Under the pieces are notes generated by a model. It saw only the letters and a list, made by a program, of their open reading frames with translations, searched no databases and was not told the origin of the DNA. Made by a program: the position numbers and the translations under genes. A DNA stretch of 6,152 nt from Candidatus Roizmanbacteria bacterium CG_4_9_14_0_2_um_filter_39_13 (GTDB lineage Bacteria; Patescibacteriota; Microgenomatia; UBA1406; GWC2-37-13), in the NCBI GenBank assembly GCA_002788865.1, contig PFSC01000131.1:1-6152 (forward strand), given 5' to 3'. Of this stretch, positions 1-5,583 are shown one piece after another (within the stretch, counting starts at the first letter, position 1; every line of letters begins with the position of its first letter).

Positions 1-93
1 GCTCATCCAAAACCATTTGTATGGACAAAAACCGCTGATGAGATTATTACTAAAGTTAATCGTGGTAAAGCTATTTTAAAGACACTACACTAG
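1..93 (+). CDS. IS630-family transposase, C-terminal end (cut by window edge)
   Basis: Frame 1 is open from the first base and ends at TAG 91-93, giving 30 residues. The stretch PKPFVWTKTADEI is the characteristic tail of IS630/Tc1-mariner-type DDE transposases, which cleave and join insertion-sequence ends; members commonly end with FVWTKTADEIL followed by a short basic helix. The catalytic DDE core would lie upstream, outside the window, so activity cannot be judged. I could not identify a terminal inverted repeat in the following 180 bases. The call rests on a short but distinctive motif. Confidence 0.75.
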   Translation, partial: AHPKPFVWTKTADEIITKVNRGKAILKTLH

Positions 94-122
94 GTTTATA
101 AATATGTTTTGTGGGAGATTAG

Positions 123-257
123 GCTCAGAGTTTTGACTATTTATTGGAGCGGGTTCAAGAGAATCCATATGATGATTTTATCATAGACTCAAAAGTTCAA
201 ATACCTTCATGTGATAAAGATAAGCAATGGCTGGGGAGTAATGGATACCATCGGTAG
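123..257 (+). pseudogene. Possible eroded coding fragment beside the transposase end
   Basis: Between the transposase stop and the ABC gene, frame 3 is open from just after a TAG (120-122) to TAG 255-257. It reads about 44 residues, including LLERVQENPYDDFIIDSKV, with protein-like composition. No ATG is present in this frame; TTG 144 is the only plausible start, and no ribosome site precedes it. I do not recognise a family. It could be the 3' remnant of a gene disrupted by the neighbouring IS, or chance. The rest of 94-347 holds no gene I can support; a 6-bp inverted repeat (168-173 / 180-185) is too weak to interpret. Confidence 0.2.
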
Positions 258-335
258 ATATACTCAATAAGCTTGTTCCAACTATTTTCAACAGTCTCCA
301 CCAGATTTACTTTTCTTTTCCTCGTTTGTCCCTGT

Positions 336-341
336 TACAAT
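336..341 (+). promoter_or_regulatory. -10 box (TACAAT) placing transcription start at the ABC gene ATG
   Basis: TACAAT matches the -10 consensus at five of six bases and ends six bases before ATG 348. That spacing places +1 on the A of the start codon. No convincing -35 hexamer lies 16-18 bases upstream, and no purine-rich ribosome site precedes the ATG. The arrangement suggests a leaderless transcript and supports 348 as the true start. Confidence 0.5.
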
Positions 342-347
342 AACCCC

Positions 348-2117
348 ATGCAAAATATTTTCAAAGTCATTCGGATGGCGAAGCAATTTCATAAATTTAT
401 ATACCTCATATCGTTTATCATCCTATTGATGACTGCTCTTGAGTTGGTATCGCCTTATATTCTCAAACTTATTGTGGATCAGATCGAGATCCAAATTAAG
501 ACAGGGCAGGGTGAGATTCAGAAACTTTATTTGTATGTAGGTCTCATGTTTGGGGCAAGTATTTTGGGAATATTTTTTGAAGCGGTGAATCAACGAATTG
601 GCGATTATACAACTGCACGAATGGGGAAATATCTGACCGAGGCATTCTATCAGAAAATATTTACCTTACCCCAAAAATATTTTGATTCGCAAATTTCAGG
701 AAAAATTATCAATCTATTAGGGCGCGGCATTGTTTCCTTACAAGATTTTTTAGGAGCAGCAACAAACTTTATTGTTCCTGCATTTATTCGCAGCATCTTT
801 ATATTTATTGTATTGGGTTTTTATAGTCCTTTTGTCGCGCTTCTCTCATTTCTCGCGTTTCCCTTTTATATTTACGTCAGCCATATCTCAACCAAAAAGT
901 GGGCAGAGCGCCAAGTGAAAAAAAATGAGATTGAAGATGTGACTCGTGGGCGCATACAAGAGGTGATCTCAAATATACGACTGGTAAAAAGCTTCAACAC
1001 GCAAAAAAGCGAATGGGAGCTTGTATCCAAAAAAATGGGTGAGAGTGTAAAAATATACGATAAACAGTCGATGCTGTATCAACTTTTGAACTTTTTACGA
1101 AATTTTGGGTTGGAATTTGGGGTGTTGATTGTCATGCTCATTGTATTCAGAAATACGTTTAATGGCGTATTTAGTATTGGCGTGATGGTTCTTATTTTGC
1201 AATATCTCAATCAGATACGAAGACCACTATTTGCCATGAGCTTTATTTTAGAGCGAATAAAACAAGCCGAGGCTGGTTCTCAGGCATATTTTGAAATAAT
1301 GGCTTTGGAATCAACAGAAACAATGCCAAAAAAACTTCTTTCTCCTCGGTTTGATCATCCAAATATTTCCTTTTCTCATGTTTCATTTGAATATCAGGAA
1401 AGCGAACGAGTCTTGAAAGATATCACATTCGATCTTCCCAAAAATGAAACGGTGGCCTTGGTCGGTCATAGCGGCGCAGGGAAAACCACACTTATAAACT
1501 TGATATTGAAATTTTACGATCCGACCGGTGGCAAGATCACGATGAACGGCGAAGATTACGTCAACTTGAGCCATCAAGATATTCGTTCACACATCTCTCT
1601 TGTATTTCAGGAACATGAGCTTTTTTCAACCACAATCTTTGACAATGTTGCGTATGGGAAAGCTGGTGTCACAGAGGCACAAGTAAAGCAAGCATTACAG
1701 CAAGCAAATGCGTATGATTTTGTGATGAAATTTCCCCATAAATTAAAAGAGAAAATTGGCGAGCGGGGAGTGCGACTATCAGGTGGTCAGAAACAGCGAA
1801 TCCAAATTGCGCGTGCAATTCTTGCTGACAAGCCAATTTTAATTCTTGATGAAGCAACAAGCTCACTGGACGCAAAATCAGAAAAACTGGTCCAAGATGC
1901 ACTTGAGATATTGATGAAAAATAGACTGGTTATTATCATCGCACATCGTTTCTCAACCATTCAGGATGCTGATAAAATCTTGGTGCTTGAACATGGAAAG
2001 ATTGTCGATTCTGGTGCACCCGGGGATCTGGCAAAACGGAAAGGTATTTATTCTGAACTGCTTCAGTATCAGATTCAGGGGAATCAAAAACTGCTTGAAA
2101 AGTACGAGCTTAGTTGA
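348..2117 (+). CDS. ABC-type exporter half-transporter (fused membrane and ATPase domains)
   Basis: This 589-residue protein is an ATP-driven exporter of the MsbA/LmrA/ABCB type: an N-terminal six-helix membrane domain (about residues 15-310) fused to a nucleotide-binding domain (about 340-575), acting in the cytoplasmic membrane as a dimer. Hydrophobic segments fall near 17-41, 60-80, 141-158, 160-178, 252-268 and 275-289. All ATPase motifs are present: A-loop Tyr349, Walker A GHSGAGKTT (373-381), Q-loop Gln421, signature LSGGQ (477-481), Walker B ILILDE ending at Asp501-Glu502, D-loop SSLD and H-loop His533. It should be catalytically competent. The length is normal for a half-transporter, and no partner half-transporter lies nearby, so a homodimer is likely. 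The frame is open back to a TTG at 273, but ATG 348 is preferred: it follows a -10 box and gives a usual N-terminus. The substrate (lipid, peptide or drug) cannot be told from sequence. Confidence 0.95.
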   Translation: MQNIFKVIRMAKQFHKFIYLISFIILLMTALELVSPYILKLIVDQIEIQIKTGQGEIQKLYLYVGLMFGASILGIFFEAVNQRIGDYTTARMGKYLTEAFYQKIFTLPQKYFDSQISGKIINLLGRGIVSLQDFLGAATNFIVPAFIRSIFIFIVLGFYSPFVALLSFLAFPFYIYVSHISTKKWAERQVKKNEIEDVTRGRIQEVISNIRLVKSFNTQKSEWELVSKKMGESVKIYDKQSMLYQLLNFLRNFGLEFGVLIVMLIVFRNTFNGVFSIGVMVLILQYLNQIRRPLFAMSFILERIKQAEAGSQAYFEIMALESTETMPKKLLSPRFDHPNISFSHVSFEYQESERVLKDITFDLPKNETVALVGHSGAGKTTLINLILKFYDPTGGKITMNGEDYVNLSHQDIRSHISLVFQEHELFSTTIFDNVAYGKAGVTEAQVKQALQQANAYDFVMKFPHKLKEKIGERGVRLSGGQKQRIQIARAILADKPILILDEATSSLDAKSEKLVQDALEILMKNRLVIIIAHRFSTIQDADKILVLEHGKIVDSGAPGDLAKRKGIYSELLQYQIQGNQKLLEKYELS

Positions 2118-2155
2118 GTCTGACGAGCGTAGGGCACCCGAACATACTATTACAG

Positions 2156-2161
2156 TATAAT
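2156..2161 (+). promoter_or_regulatory. Consensus -10 box (TATAAT) next to the lysozyme-like gene ATG
   Basis: A perfect TATAAT lies in the 51-base gap after the ABC gene and ends seven bases before ATG 2169. Predicted +1 is within a base of the start codon, so the mRNA would be leaderless or nearly so. No good -35 hexamer at normal spacing and no Shine-Dalgarno sequence are visible. The site suggests the gene has its own promoter in addition to any readthrough from the ABC gene. Confidence 0.5.
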
Positions 2162-2168
2162 ATACTTC

Positions 2169-2693
2169 ATGGTTCATCTGAAGCTCATCATTTCTGCAAT
2201 ACTTATTGTTTTGTTTTCACTTTCTGGATATCAAATCAAATCCAAAGGAGAGGTTCTTGGAGTTGTTGTCATTCCATCTCTTACTCCTACACCTACTTCG
2301 ACACCAACTCCTACATTGACGCCAACGCCAACCAACACGCCAACACCCACCATTCCCCCTACGCCGACATTCACTCCAATGCCTACCCATACTTCCACTC
2401 CGATGCCTGCGACGGATTTTGAAGGGTATTTTGACCAATACAGCACGCAATATGGCGTGGATAAAGATCAACTGAAAAAGATCGCTTACTGCGAATCAGG
2501 TGGAGGTGCCGGAGCACGAAATGGAGATAATGGAGGAATGTTTCAGTTTGCTACTGAAACGTGGAAGGGAACACGATCTCAAATGGGAGCAGATACCAAT
2601 CCAGATCTTCGATTTAGTGCGAAAGAGTCAATCGAAACCGCTGCATTTAAAATATCGCGCGGTGGCATCAATGCATGGCGCAACTGCATGTGA
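2169..2693 (+). CDS. Secreted or membrane-anchored lysozyme-like (SLT-type) transglycosylase with Thr-Pro linker
   Basis: The 174-residue protein has three parts. Residues 5-21 form a hydrophobic signal peptide or anchor after a short basic start. Residues 36-80 are a low-complexity Thr/Pro linker. Residues 84-174 form a lysozyme-like domain that should cleave peptidoglycan glycan strands outside the membrane. In that domain Glu109 in YCESGG is the likely catalytic acid, followed by NGDNGGMFQF (118-127), TW at 131-132 and the C-terminal helix ETAAFKISRGG (156-166). Cys108 and Cys173 could form a disulfide. The domain is compact, as in Microgenomates proteins of this kind (family knowledge). 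Start ATG 2169 follows a perfect -10 box and gives a clean signal peptide. The gene ends directly against the convergent mscL with no intervening base. A role in wall remodelling or in attack on a neighbour's wall are both possible. Confidence 0.85.
   Translation: MVHLKLIISAILIVLFSLSGYQIKSKGEVLGVVVIPSLTPTPTSTPTPTLTPTPTNTPTPTIPPTPTFTPMPTHTSTPMPATDFEGYFDQYSTQYGVDKDQLKKIAYCESGGGAGARNGDNGGMFQFATETWKGTRSQMGADTNPDLRFSAKESIETAAFKISRGGINAWRNCM
2274..2408 (+). repeat. Thr-Pro low-complexity repeat encoding a surface linker
   Basis: About 45 codons alternate mainly Thr and Pro (TPTPT units with Ser, Leu, Asn, Ile, Phe, Met and His interruptions). The DNA is an imperfect 6-base periodicity around CCTACN and CCAACN. 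Codons vary between units, so selection on the peptide is more likely than recent slippage alone. The opposite strand reads as Val-Gly repeats, which is a shadow and not a gene. Confidence 0.85.
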
Positions 2694-2995
2694 TTATTTC
2701 TTCTTGTCGACTTTATCAAGCTTTAAGCCGTGCACAACGAAGTACACAACCGCAGCAATTACTAGAAAGTCAATAAGTACACTTAAGAAATTACCAAACA
2801 TGACTTTGGCACCAAAAATGGGCAGATACGCTGCCTTTAAGCCTTTGGTACTGCCTAAAACGAGACCAAGAACGGGATTAATAAGATCAGTAACAAGAGT
2901 GATGTTACAACTTTTGCAACTGCTCCTCCAAGGACAAACCCGACAGCAAGCCCAACCACACTTTGTTCGCGAATAAAATTCATGAAACCTTTCAT
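2694..2995 (-). pseudogene. mscL: Large-conductance mechanosensitive channel MscL, frameshifted
   Basis: MscL is a pentameric inner-membrane channel that opens under membrane tension to release solutes in osmotic downshock. On the minus strand, ATG 2993-2995 starts MKGFMNFIREQSVVGLAVGF, the diagnostic N-terminal and TM1 sequence, which runs to KVVTSL (33 residues). The match then jumps frame and continues VTDLINPVLGLVLG, then KVMFGNFLSVLIDFLVIAAV (TM2), ending KVDKKK before TAA 2694-2696. The span is 302 bases: 99 codons plus stop plus two extra bases, at about 2895-2896 (AA on the plus strand). Read literally, translation ends at 2855-2857 after 46 residues, with a garbled tail LLLLILLIPFLVSF. 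Everything else is intact and about normal length for short MscL proteins, so the break is recent or a sequencing/assembly error. No slippery heptamer suggests programmed shifting. TCTAAT (3001-3006, minus) lies five bases before the ATG as a possible -10. Confidence 0.93.
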
Positions 2996-3007
2996 ACGAT
3001 ATTAGAA

Positions 3008-3023
3008 ATTATTAATTAATAAT
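3008..3023. repeat. 16-bp perfect palindrome between divergent genes
   Basis: ATTATTAATTAATAAT is identical to its reverse complement and lies in the 88-base spacer between mscL (leftward) and the aminotransferase gene (rightward). It starts 13 bases upstream of the mscL ATG and ends seven bases before the TATAAT at 3031. The position suits an operator for a dimeric regulator, but AT-rich DNA yields such palindromes by chance more readily than mixed sequence. Confidence 0.4.
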
Positions 3024-3030
3024 ATAACTG

Positions 3031-3036
3031 TATAAT
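3031..3036 (+). promoter_or_regulatory. Consensus -10 box (TATAAT) upstream of the aminotransferase gene
   Basis: A perfect TATAAT predicts transcription starting near 3043, leaving a leader of about 40 bases before ATG 3084. No clear -35 hexamer lies at 16-18 bases upstream, where the palindrome sits instead. A weaker hexamer TAGTAT (3074-3079), four bases before the ATG, is an alternative for a near-leaderless transcript. Confidence 0.4.
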
Positions 3037-3083
3037 AGAGAGACAGATGTGCTTCTGCAATAGTATTTGCTTTTAGTATATTT

Positions 3084-3926
3084 ATGAAAACATCACTCTA
3101 TTCTCGGAACGGAATCGTCACCCCCATAGAAAATGCAGTTGTTTCAATTGAAAATATTGAGCGTATGTATGGTTTTGGCGTTTATGAATCTCTGAAGATT
3201 CGAAATAATACGTTATATTTTGTCGAACAGCATGTGAATCGCCTCATGCATTCTGCCAGATGTATAAATCTAGTTCATGACTTTACTCCCGAAATTATTA
3301 CTTCGTGGATAAAAGAGTTTTCTGAAAAAGTCGAGGAACCCTCAATCAATATTAAAATGCTCCTTTTGGGAGGAGAAACTTCAAAAGAGGCGGAGTTATT
3401 CCTTTTTCCCCTTGCGCCCTTTTTCCCCAAGAAAGAATGGTATCGAGATGGTGTTGCGACCTTTTCCTTTGAATATGAGCGATGGATGCCACAGTCAAAA
3501 TCACTCAATATGCTTGCGAGTTATTATTACTACAATAAGTCAAAAAAACAAGGAGGATACGACGCATTGTATGTTGACCATTCAGGAAATATTCGCGAAG
3601 GTTCGCGCACCAATTTTTATACCATAAAGGGTAAAAAAATCATAAGTCCGCCCAAACAAGATGTTCTTGAAGGAGTGACCATGATGACGATTGAGAAAGT
3701 AATTAAGACATCAGATTTCTCCATTGAATATCGACCGATTGCTCAAAAAAGCCTACTTGAGTATGATTCGGTATTTCTTTCAAGTACGAGTTCAAAAATA
3801 CTTCCCATAGTAAGTATTGACGGGGTGAAGTTTGGCGTATCTGTAGATTTGAAACATTTGATTCAAATCTACAATACAGCCCTAAATGCATCAAATGGAT
3901 CTTTTGAGAACCTCACTGCTCAATGA
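3084..3926 (+). CDS. Class IV PLP-dependent aminotransferase (branched-chain / D-amino acid / ADC-lyase superfamily)
   Basis: This 280-residue cytoplasmic enzyme belongs to fold-type IV PLP enzymes, which include IlvE-type branched-chain aminotransferase, D-amino acid transaminase and aminodeoxychorismate lyase. Family landmarks appear in order: FGVYES near 31-36, Arg53 in HVNRL (PLP phosphate contact), Lys139 in PQSKSLNML (Schiff-base lysine), Glu172 in REGSRTNFY (pyridine nitrogen contact), LEGVT at 195-199 and SSTSS at 233-237 before the usual I-D-G turn. Length is normal for the family, and no key residue appears missing. The subfamily, and therefore the substrate, cannot be assigned by eye. 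ATG 3084 starts just before the usual first strand (SRNGIVTP); no Shine-Dalgarno sequence precedes it. The gene is divergent from mscL and convergent with the kinase-like gene, with only nine bases between stops. No linked biosynthetic gene reveals the pathway. Confidence 0.88.
   Translation: MKTSLYSRNGIVTPIENAVVSIENIERMYGFGVYESLKIRNNTLYFVEQHVNRLMHSARCINLVHDFTPEIITSWIKEFSEKVEEPSINIKMLLLGGETSKEAELFLFPLAPFFPKKEWYRDGVATFSFEYERWMPQSKSLNMLASYYYYNKSKKQGGYDALYVDHSGNIREGSRTNFYTIKGKKIISPPKQDVLEGVTMMTIEKVIKTSDFSIEYRPIAQKSLLEYDSVFLSSTSSKILPIVSIDGVKFGVSVDLKHLIQIYNTALNASNGSFENLTAQ
3842..3873. repeat. 12-bp perfect inverted repeat inside the 3' end of the aminotransferase gene
   Basis: The arms TGTAGATTTGAA (3842-3853) and TTCAAATCTACA (3862-3873) are exact reverse complements around an eight-base loop. 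The hairpin lies wholly within coding sequence (residues about 253-264), 53 bases before the stop of a convergently transcribed gene. No T-run follows on either strand, so a standard intrinsic terminator is not supported. It could slow polymerase or protect an mRNA end, or be chance. Confidence 0.5.
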
Positions 3927-3935
3927 TCGACTTGA

Positions 3936-4991
3936 TTATTTTATCCGTTTGAATTGATTTATCAACGAAGTAATGGTTTTTGCTTTTTCTTCAATGATCG
4001 TAAGTCCAAGTTTTTGCAAAAGGAGTTTCTCTTTTTGAGATAAAACGTTCATTCCTTTTCCATATGATCGATGTAAAATCTCCAAACCCGCATATTGAGA
4101 AAAAACATATTCATCTCGAATGTCAACAACTTCTTTATATGCTTTTATACATGTCTTGATGTAATCAACGGCTTTTGCGCGAAGAATAGTTCCCAAAAGC
4201 GAATATATCATGATGTTTGCAATAAATACTGCGAGCATAAATTGATTATCCCCCCAGAATCCTCTGCTGAAATTGGAAAAGACGACTTCACCCTTTTTGT
4301 TTACAAACATATTGTTTGGAGAACTTTCTGCCCAAACGAAATGTCGATCTCGCTTTTCCTGATCCTCTTTTTCTTCTGCGTATTGGGTAAATTGATCTTC
4401 TAAAAATCGATAATGTTCAATGGCTTCCGGAAAAGCGACAAGCATCTCAAGACTATGTTCATAGAAGATGAGATGCGCTGACTCATTTGTTTTAAATTCT
4501 TCCCACGCTTCAGAGGCTTTTACAAAATGCGCGATAGATTTTCCAATTGATGTTGCTGTTGCAGCTGAAAGTTTCTTACTCAGGATTTGCTCGGAAAGGC
4601 TTGCATAACCTTGAGACCGTACATCTTCAGTAATAACCGTCGTGTATTTTGGAAAATTGTGAAGTATTTTTGGAGCTTTAATATGTTCTTCTGATTCGAA
4701 ACGATTAAGAACACGAACTTCAGTGTCATGAGCATCGCTCATAATCAAAAAATCGATTGGGGTTTCCGGAACAACATTTTCTGTATGTTTTACCAATACT
4801 TTTGCTTTATCGAGGGTTGCTTCGTAAATATTTGACATATTATCCTTATGAACCTGTTTCCCTATTGTTATGTTGAGTTTTTTTCCTTTGAGCCTTCGTT
4901 CCAAACCTTCAACAGACTTAATCATTTTTTCAGGATACTTAATGTTTCGAAAAGTCACGCTCACGGGAAGGATATATATATTTTTGTTCAT
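3936..4991 (-). CDS. Aminoglycoside/methylthioribose-kinase-like protein with altered catalytic residues
   Basis: The 351-residue product resembles small-molecule kinases of the APH/choline/MTR-kinase fold. N-lobe features are a likely ATP-anchoring Lys68 in VLVKH, a helix-C Glu91 and a hinge-like ITEDV (120-124). In the C-lobe, the segment at 218-230 (VWAESSPNNMFV) aligns with the catalytic loop HGDLHPGNIL. His becomes Trp220, the catalytic Asp becomes Glu222, and the Pro and metal-binding Asn227 are kept. The DFE/DPE metal motif appears as NFS (240-242), losing the Asp. A following GFWGDNQFMLAVFIANIM resembles the MTR-kinase region after that motif. It may be a pseudokinase or a divergent phosphotransferase. 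ATG 4991 is chosen over an in-frame TTG at 5015; neither has a Shine-Dalgarno sequence. It lies 47 bases downstream of the Nudix gene on the same strand. Fold confidence is moderate; substrate is unknown. Confidence 0.6.
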   Translation of the reverse strand: MNKNIYILPVSVTFRNIKYPEKMIKSVEGLERRLKGKKLNITIGKQVHKDNMSNIYEATLDKAKVLVKHTENVVPETPIDFLIMSDAHDTEVRVLNRFESEEHIKAPKILHNFPKYTTVITEDVRSQGYASLSEQILSKKLSAATATSIGKSIAHFVKASEAWEEFKTNESAHLIFYEHSLEMLVAFPEAIEHYRFLEDQFTQYAEEKEDQEKRDRHFVWAESSPNNMFVNKKGEVVFSNFSRGFWGDNQFMLAVFIANIMIYSLLGTILRAKAVDYIKTCIKAYKEVVDIRDEYVFSQYAGLEILHRSYGKGMNVLSQKEKLLLQKLGLTIIEEKAKTITSLINQFKRIK

Positions 4992-5027
4992 ACAATCATT
5001 CAAATAAATAATCAATAACGTCTGGAA

Positions 5028-5046
5028 ACTATATCAGATTATACCA
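5028..5046 (-). promoter_or_regulatory. Overlapping extended -10 elements at the Nudix gene end, reading into the kinase-like gene
   Basis: On the minus strand TGGTATAAT (5046 down to 5038) is a perfect extended -10, and its last bases overlap the TAA stop of the Nudix gene. Ten bases on, TGATATAGT (5036 to 5028) is a second extended -10 with one mismatch. Starts near 5031 or 5021 would give a leader of about 30-40 bases before ATG 4991. Extended -10 promoters need little or no -35 sequence, and none is evident. Confidence 0.35.
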
Positions 5047-5578
5047 TGCCTTTCCGAATCATCTCTTTCACCCAGGGGGCTAAATGGGGATATATTTCTT
5101 GAGTTTGATTTTTAATAGCATTGAGAGAGACCGTTTTGACCTCATATGCAAATATTGGATTAAACAGTGGAATAGAGCTTATGGCACAGGTATATACGTG
5201 GCAAACCTCATGTTCTGTGAAATCACTTTTCGGATCTTTTGCTTTATAAATTACATTCCCTTTATACTGTGGTTTTTGTTTTAAAGATTCCGGCGTGAGA
5301 AGGAGTTCTCGTTCAAGTGTCTGGTAAATAGTCTCTTCATCACTTTGCAATAGGTCATTCACATATATTTGGTGAGTTGAAACGGTTATATCAAGCACGG
5401 AATCAAATACCGGATGCTTGCGTTTTTGGAGGAGAATGGAATTATTTACATAAACGGCAACAGTAAGCGCTCGATGTAAAATGCCGTTTCGATGTGCGTT
5501 CCATCGTTCAACCGCTCCTTCTATAGAATCTTCTTTGTTGACCTGGGCGATAAACTGAACCTCTTCGTAGTATTGCAT
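5039..5578 (-). CDS. Nudix-fold protein related to isopentenyl-diphosphate isomerase, with degenerate Nudix box
   Basis: The 179-residue protein resembles Nudix proteins of the IDI/YfcD type, cytoplasmic metal-dependent enzymes acting on diphosphates. Recognisable parts are AHRNGILHRA (28-37, with His29 and His35), the strand ILLQKRKH (48-55), His69 in VSTHQ where IDI has a Cys-Gly-His, EHEVCHVY (122-129) matching the IDI Glu-x-Glu metal/catalytic pair (Glu122, Glu124), and a C-terminal PWVKEM like the PWF/PWM of IDI. The Nudix box (GX5EX7REUXEEXGU) is eroded: the helix reads IYQTLERELLLTP, without the Arg-Glu, and the IDI catalytic Cys is Ser67. Isomerase activity is therefore doubtful; it may act on another diphosphate or be inactive. 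ATG 5578 follows an extended -10 with no Shine-Dalgarno sequence. It probably shares transcription with the kinase-like gene downstream. Confidence 0.65.
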   Translation of the reverse strand: MQYYEEVQFIAQVNKEDSIEGAVERWNAHRNGILHRALTVAVYVNNSILLQKRKHPVFDSVLDITVSTHQIYVNDLLQSDEETIYQTLERELLLTPESLKQKPQYKGNVIYKAKDPKSDFTEHEVCHVYTCAISSIPLFNPIFAYEVKTVSLNAIKNQTQEIYPHLAPWVKEMIRKGMV

Positions 5579-5583
5579 TGCTT

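Noticed and set aside
273..347. Extension of the ABC exporter to a TTG start at 273, adding 25 residues
   Set aside because: The added segment has no family support, TTG is a weak start, and ATG 348 sits at the predicted +1 of a -10 box.
2118..2145. GC-richer stretch after the ABC gene as an intrinsic terminator
   Set aside because: Only a three-base-pair GGG/CCC match with a two-base loop is present and no T-run follows.
2274..2408. CRISPR-like or tandem regulatory repeat
   Set aside because: The periodicity is the codon pattern of Thr-Pro inside an open reading frame; there are no spacers of constant length.
2217..2471. Minus-strand open frames opposite the Thr-Pro linker (Val-Gly-rich or Arg/Trp-rich)
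   Set aside because: They are low-complexity mirror images of the linker codons and lie under a well-supported plus-strand gene.
2885..2905. Programmed ribosomal frameshifting in mscL
   Set aside because: No X-XXY-YYZ slippery heptamer, downstream pseudoknot or internal Shine-Dalgarno sequence is visible at the junction, and MscL families are not known to use frameshifting.
2500..2976. Plus-strand open frame of 158 codons
   Set aside because: It overlaps the lysozyme-like gene in another frame and then runs antisense to mscL. Its sequence has no family character, whereas both overlapped genes are clearly recognisable.
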